A stretch of DNA of 10,047 nt from an uncultured Lachnospiraceae bacterium (GTDB taxonomy: Bacteria; Bacillota; Clostridia; Lachnospirales; Lachnospiraceae). Below the pieces are notes generated by a model. It did not search any database. It was not told the DNA's origin and worked only from the letters and a program-made list of their open reading frames with translations. Positions 6,516-10,047 of this stretch are shown here, one piece after another (positions within the stretch are counted from its first letter, which is position 1; each line of letters begins with the position of its first letter). Location: positions 1 to 10,047 of the forward strand of contig CAMQOJ010000122.1 in assembly GCA_947003375.1 (NCBI GenBank), read 5' to 3'. The position numbers and the translations under genes are program-made.

Positions 6516-8768
6516 GTGAAAAAGTCATTTCAGTCGGAACTGTTCAGCAAATATATCCGGATTAATTTTCTGGTGATATTTCTGCCGTTGATCCTGGCTA
6601 CATTTGTCTACTGGATTCTAATACAGAATAATTACACCAGAGCCTATCTGGACACCATGAAGTACACCTCCGTGGAAAAGCTGCGGGGAATCGAGGAACT
6701 GATGGGCTCCTTTAAAGCTACGGCCATGCAGATTGCCTTTGATCCGGAACTTTCCCCTTACCAGCTGACCGGCTCTTCGTACAGCTCTATTCGTGCAATT
6801 GATAAACTGGCCTATTATTCCAAGGGGATGCAGTATCTGGATGAGTTAGTGATTTATCTCAATGACTCTGAAAAACTCTACACTGCTAGGGGGGCCGTGG
6901 ATATCGGCATCTTTCTGGACAAATCCTACAGCGCTGCGGACGGACATATGGCAGATGAGCTGCGGGAGCTGATTGAGAGGAAGGGGTACTTCGGTACTAC
7001 AGTGGAGGGAGAGCATGTGACAGGCATGAATTCCCAGAAAAGGTTCTGTGTGGTGACTTATCCTCTGGAAAAGATAAACGGTACACCTTACGGGGCCCTG
7101 ATTGGTTTCTATGAGGATGATTTCCAGGAGCGATTTTCCTACAGCGGCGACGGGAAAGGCCATGTGATACTGCTGTGCACAGGCGCCATGGAGCCTGTCT
7201 ATTCCGGGCTTCCGGCGGAGCTGGAATATCTGCGGCAGGGGGACGGGCTTACGGCGGAACTGAGGAGGCTGCAGGAGGAATGGGCATCCGGCGGAGAGAA
7301 CTGCGAGGCCAGGTTCGGGAACCGGGCCTTCATAGGGAAGATCGTGCATTCGGAGGTCAATGGCTGGTATCTGATCGACATGGTGGAAAAACGTTCCGTC
7401 AGCCAGAACATTATCCTGCTGCAGCTGCCCATGATTATCCTGATTGCAATCAGTCTGCTGCTATTGACCATCCTGCTGAGCGTGGTGCTCTCCGTGTACC
7501 ATTATCTGCCCATCCACCGCCTGTACAGCCTATTCGACAAAAAGCAGGAGAAAAAGAAGAAAAACGAACTTCTGTACCTGAACCATTATATCAGGAACCT
7601 GATGGAGGAACAGAGTGATATAGCGGAGCAGCTGGAGGATGTGCGCAATATCGGACGAATGGAGATGGTGAAGCGTCTGCTCAGAGGAAATGCGGATATG
7701 GAATCCGCGTCTGTGGGAAGCCAGCTGGAGAGCCTGGGCATCCGGGTGGAAGGGGAATGTCTGACGGCAATGGTGGTGCGGATATCCGCAGAGAGGCCGA
7801 AGGGATATATCGATCTGCTGGGGAATGTGCTATCCGGCCTTGTGAGGGACGGCTTTTACCTCACTGATATGATCTACAAGGATTACTTTGCCTTCCTGGC
7901 ATGTACCCGGAAGGAAGAGGAAGTCCTCCGGTTCGCGGAGGAGATTCTGGACGCGGTGGGGGAGGGAGCGGAATACATCCACATCGGCATCGGCAACAGC
8001 TATCCGTCAGGGGAGAGCCTGAAGTATTCCCTGATGGAGGCAGTGATTTCCGTGGAGGGGGAGAAGGAGGCAATCAACCGTTTCTCCAGAGTCCTGACGA
8101 ACCATGGCGAGGAGCTGTACTGGAAGCCCCTTCCCGGGGAAGTGCGGATCAAACAGGCGCTGCTGCAGGGCATGGACCAGGGGCTGGAGGAGCTGATAGA
8201 CAATCTCCATCAGGAGCTTCTGTCCGTGGCCCAGTCCCATTCCGATCAGGCTCTGGCATTCGTGATGCACCGCATCTTCATCGACCTGTTCGGATGCTCC
8301 CTGTATATCCGGGAAAATGACGGACAGCAGTTCCTGCACTATACGGGCCTGGATGAGTTCTGCAACCAGCTGCGGATGTTCTGCCGCATGGAAACCCAGG
8401 CCCAGGCGGCCAGGAAGGAGGCCAGAAGCGAGGAGCGCATGCAGAGCATCCTTGCCTTTATCGACGGGAATTACGAGAGGCCGGAGATGTCCCTGGCCCT
8501 GGTGGCAGAGACCTTCGACATGACAAGCTCTTACCTGAGCAGGACATTCAAGAGCGCCACGGGAGAGAACTTCATCGATTATCTCACCGGGAAAAGGCTG
8601 GAAAAGGCAGCGTTCCTGCTGCGGAACACGAAATACAATATCAGCAGGATCGTGGAGATGGTGGGCTATTCCGACACTGCCAGCTTCACCAGGAAATTCA
8701 CGAGGCACTACAATCTGTCCCCGGGGAACTACAGGAAAGCAGATCAGGAGAAGAAGGAAAGCCTGTAG
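6516..8768 (+). CDS. Membrane-anchored AraC-family sensor/regulator (YesS-like)
   Basis: This is a one-component regulator that probably reads an extracellular signal and controls the sugar genes. Translation starts at GTG 6516: GGGAGG (6505-6510) is 5 bases upstream, and the overlapping ATG at 6514 stops at once. Residues about 12-34 form the first membrane helix (INFLVIFLPLILATFVYWIL). Residues about 36-298 form an extracytoplasmic sensor region of Cache-like size. The second helix is at about 299-327 and is followed by a very basic KKQEKKKKNE stretch and a probable coiled coil (about 345-385). Residues about 400-515 resemble the degenerate GGDEF-like domain of CdaR/YesN-type regulators, with IGIGNSYPSGESLKYSLMEA near 490-509. 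The C-terminus (about 641-745) is the AraC DNA-binding domain: first HTH at 658-679, second at 709-732, ending with the typical SPGNYRK. Target and ligand are inferred from position next to transporter and rhamnosidase. Confidence 0.93.
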   Translation: MKKSFQSELFSKYIRINFLVIFLPLILATFVYWILIQNNYTRAYLDTMKYTSVEKLRGIEELMGSFKATAMQIAFDPELSPYQLTGSSYSSIRAIDKLAYYSKGMQYLDELVIYLNDSEKLYTARGAVDIGIFLDKSYSAADGHMADELRELIERKGYFGTTVEGEHVTGMNSQKRFCVVTYPLEKINGTPYGALIGFYEDDFQERFSYSGDGKGHVILLCTGAMEPVYSGLPAELEYLRQGDGLTAELRRLQEEWASGGENCEARFGNRAFIGKIVHSEVNGWYLIDMVEKRSVSQNIILLQLPMIILIAISLLLLTILLSVVLSVYHYLPIHRLYSLFDKKQEKKKKNELLYLNHYIRNLMEEQSDIAEQLEDVRNIGRMEMVKRLLRGNADMESASVGSQLESLGIRVEGECLTAMVVRISAERPKGYIDLLGNVLSGLVRDGFYLTDMIYKDYFAFLACTRKEEEVLRFAEEILDAVGEGAEYIHIGIGNSYPSGESLKYSLMEAVISVEGEKEAINRFSRVLTNHGEELYWKPLPGEVRIKQALLQGMDQGLEELIDNLHQELLSVAQSHSDQALAFVMHRIFIDLFGCSLYIRENDGQQFLHYTGLDEFCNQLRMFCRMETQAQAARKEARSEERMQSILAFIDGNYERPEMSLALVAETFDMTSSYLSRTFKSATGENFIDYLTGKRLEKAAFLLRNTKYNISRIVEMVGYSDTASFTRKFTRHYNLSPGNYRKADQEKKESL

Positions 8769-8792
8769 GCCTGGATATATGGCAGGACAGAG

Positions 8793-8847
8793 CCCGCGCT
8801 GCGGATTCCTGTGCAGTTTACAGGGGGGGCAGGGCCGGCAGCGCGGG
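8793..8847 (+). promoter_or_regulatory. Nested hairpin downstream of the regulator gene
   Basis: CCCGCGCTGC (8793-8802) and GCAGCGCGGG (8838-8847) are perfect 10-bp inverted arms. A small inner stem, CCTGT (8808-8812) with ACAGG (8820-8824), lies in the loop. It begins 24 bases after the regulator stop. No T-run follows on either strand, so it is not a classic intrinsic terminator. It may mark the 3' end of the transcript or protect it from exonucleases. Confidence 0.5.
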
Positions 8848-8873
8848 AGCCGGAATGGAAAGATATCCAGCCG

Positions 8874-8902
8874 TTGACAGGAAGCACGAGAGGATCCATA
8901 AT
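8874..8902 (+). promoter_or_regulatory. Candidate sigma-70/sigma-A promoter, plus strand
   Basis: TTGACA (8874-8879) matches the -35 consensus exactly. A 17-base spacer is followed by CATAAT (8897-8902), five of six matches to the -10 consensus. Transcription would start near 8909 and run rightwards. The only frame it could serve is the 47-codon frame at 8993, antisense to the phosphoesterase gene. This is the best-looking promoter in the window, yet no recognisable plus-strand gene follows it. Confidence 0.6.
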
Positions 8903-8992
8903 AGAAATACGGCAATCAGGGACATGACGGCAGAATCCATAGAGGGCAGAAAATCAGGAGAAATGGAATCCCCTCGGGGAGGTGCGGCAAAA

Positions 8993-9136
8993 ATGGCTAT
9001 ACGTTTTTCTGGCTTGGTTTTCCACGACAAGCAGAAAGTTGTTTTAACCACAATTCATATGCCTTTTCCCATGTATCTAACGCAAAAGGACGTCTTTTAT
9101 CATCAACTTTCTTGGCATATTCCTCTGCGAATCTAA
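8993..9136 (+). other. Short open frame behind promoter and RBS; possible remnant of a gene start
   Basis: GGAGGTG (8978-8984) is 8 bases before the ATG at 8993, and a near-consensus promoter lies at 8874-8902. The frame gives 47 residues (begins MAIRFSGLVFHDKQ) and matches no family I recognise. All but its first codons are antisense to the 3' end of the phosphoesterase gene. The initiation signals look real but the protein does not, so this may be the beheaded start of a gene whose body was replaced, or coincidence. TCCC (8969-8972) and GGGA (8977-8980) can form a small hairpin that would partly cover the Shine-Dalgarno. Confidence 0.25.
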
Positions 9137-9974
9137 GAAAGTAAAACAAATGCTCCCTGGCTGTCCTCAACTCTTGAATAATAATTTTGCTCCATACATT
9201 TGCCTTTACAAACTGGTCGCTTTTTATTAGGACATTTATATATTCCTCCATGTCAAAAGGAATACGCCTTGCTTCCACAGTGATATTTCCTGTGCCCGAA
9301 ATATCAAGTATCGTATATGGAATACTGCCTATCACTCCATCCAATGGCAACCCACAAGAACCTGGATTGATCAGAAGCGTTTTTCCGTCTGTTGATTGGT
9401 AGCTCCACTGAATATGAGAATGACCAAATATGTATACCCCTTGATTCAACTCTAAGAAAATCTGTTGAAACCTGTCATCGTTATCAAGATAATTATGTAT
9501 ATCTGCCCGAAAGGAAGCTGCTGTTACATCTTTGTCCATGTATCTTTTCGCAACTTGTGCTGTTGACCAGTCTTTATGTTCACAATCTGCAATGAACTCC
9601 TCAGATGAATGTGCTATATGTACATCAACATCATTATATGTAAATTTGAGCATATTGGGCATCGACAATATAAAATCGAGATTATCAGCGCTAATAGCCC
9701 GATAGCAGTAATATGATATCTGCATCTGCCCGTCAGTCCATGTCTTCTGATCTTTATCAATGAGATTCTCTAAATATTTTTCTTCGTTTCCCCGTATAAT
9801 ATGCTTTTTATCTAAACAGCGTATTCTCTGGATACATTCATTCGGATATGGATTGCTAAGACAATAATCACCAACAAAAATAAAGGTATCGATATTATTA
9901 TTATCTGCATCTTCAAGCACCGTATCTAATGCCGGAAGATTTCCATGTATATCCGAAATAATTGCAAATCTCAT
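8997..9974 (-). CDS. Calcineurin-like metallophosphoesterase (YfcE/MJ0936-type), substrate unknown
   Basis: This is a two-metal phosphoesterase of the calcineurin-like superfamily, probably cytoplasmic. From the ATG at 9974 it has 325 residues. Metal-binding motifs appear in order: D8-x-H10 in ISDIHGN, G35-D36 in FVGDYC, G62-N63-E64 in RGNEE, His119/His122 in DVHIAHSS, and GHSH at 184-187, followed by INPGSCGLP (202-210), typical of the YfcE-like group. The last roughly 75 residues are charged and look helical, an extension beyond the catalytic core. The ATG at 9974 was preferred to the GTG at 9983 because the GTG lies inside the ribosome binding site. The gene is AT-rich, points the opposite way, and has no functional link to the sugar cluster. 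Its stop codon lies right at the composition change, so the 3' end may not be original. Substrate (phosphodiester, nucleotide or protein) cannot be told. Confidence 0.9.
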   Translation of the reverse strand: MRFAIISDIHGNLPALDTVLEDADNNNIDTFIFVGDYCLSNPYPNECIQRIRCLDKKHIIRGNEEKYLENLIDKDQKTWTDGQMQISYYCYRAISADNLDFILSMPNMLKFTYNDVDVHIAHSSEEFIADCEHKDWSTAQVAKRYMDKDVTAASFRADIHNYLDNDDRFQQIFLELNQGVYIFGHSHIQWSYQSTDGKTLLINPGSCGLPLDGVIGSIPYTILDISGTGNITVEARRIPFDMEEYINVLIKSDQFVKANVWSKIIIQELRTAREHLFYFLRFAEEYAKKVDDKRRPFALDTWEKAYELWLKQLSACRGKPSQKNV

Positions 9975-9979
9975 ATTTA

Positions 9980-9985
9980 TCACCT
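9980..9985 (-). promoter_or_regulatory. Ribosome binding site deciding the phosphoesterase start
   Basis: On the minus strand AGGTGA (9985 down to 9980) is 5 bases before the ATG at 9974. The upstream in-frame GTG at 9983 is part of this motif, so it is unlikely to be the start. Confidence 0.75.
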
Positions 9986-10047
9986 GTAAAGTAATTTTTT
10001 ATTTGTCGAATCGTTCAACATCATTATCCTACCACAAACGCACATAC
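9986..10047. other. Right-hand contig end, AT-rich upstream region of the phosphoesterase
   Basis: These 62 bases lie upstream of the phosphoesterase on the minus strand. They should hold its promoter, but I see only a TTGAAC (10018 down to 10013) without a good -10 at the right distance. No gene or repeat is visible. Unlike the left end, no adapter sequence is present here. Confidence 0.4.

Noticed and set aside
8818..8940. A 40-residue minus-strand peptide with one strongly hydrophobic segment (MDSAVMSLIAVFLLWIL...)
   Set aside because: It looks like a small membrane peptide, but there is no Shine-Dalgarno before its ATG at 8940, and it overlaps the plus-strand promoter and the hairpin. 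Chance hydrophobicity is more likely.
9990..10018. Possible promoter for the phosphoesterase (TTGAAC on the minus strand)
   Set aside because: The hexamer at 17-base spacing (ATTACT) matches the -10 consensus at only three positions, and the implied start would lie on the ribosome binding site.
1..10047. CRISPR arrays, tRNA or rRNA genes, insertion sequences, phage or defence genes
   Set aside because: I looked for regularly spaced repeats, cloverleaf-like segments and transposase or nuclease motifs on both strands and saw none.

Overview
The window looks like the end of, or the whole of, an assembled contig from an anaerobic Firmicute, most likely a gut Lachnospiraceae-type Clostridium. This assignment is inferred from gene content (LplB/LplC-type sugar permeases, a large lipoprotein solute-binding protein, a cytoplasmic GH78 rhamnosidase and a membrane-anchored AraC-type regulator), from strong AGGAGG-like ribosome binding sites and from the fairly GC-rich coding sequence. 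No marker gene is present to fix the taxon.

Layout. Positions 1-45 are not genomic: they are a Nextera/Tn5 library adapter left on the contig end. Positions 46-8768 hold five genes, all on the plus strand. They are a 5'-truncated sugar ABC permease (LplB type), a second permease (LplC type), a lipoprotein solute-binding protein, an alpha-L-rhamnosidase of family GH78, and a 750-residue sensor/regulator with two membrane segments and a C-terminal AraC HTH pair. Hairpins lie between permease 1 and permease 2 (803-842), between the binding protein and the rhamnosidase (3568-3603, terminator-like), and after the regulator (8793-8847).

These genes form a coherent catabolic unit. The lipoprotein captures a rhamnose-containing oligosaccharide outside the cell and the two permeases import it. 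The rhamnosidase has no signal peptide, so it would cleave rhamnose from the imported glycan in the cytoplasm. The regulator would sense an extracellular signal and control the locus. The organisation resembles the Bacillus yes (rhamnogalacturonan) locus, with YesO/YesP/YesQ-like transport and a YesS-like regulator. No ATPase gene is visible; family knowledge suggests a shared MsmX/UgpC-type ATPase encoded elsewhere.

From about 8997 to the right end the sequence is visibly AT-rich and holds one minus-strand gene, a calcineurin-like metallophosphoesterase unrelated to the sugar locus. Just left of this change lies a near-consensus plus-strand promoter (8874-8902), a good Shine-Dalgarno and an ATG (8993), whose reading frame runs only 47 codons into the antisense of the phosphoesterase gene. 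The simplest readings are a recombination or insertion junction that cut off a gene, or a chimeric assembly join.

I did not find a clearly new biological system. The most useful second looks are the adapter (which creates a false protein N-terminus), the 8.99-kb junction with its orphan promoter, and the intercistronic RNA structures.
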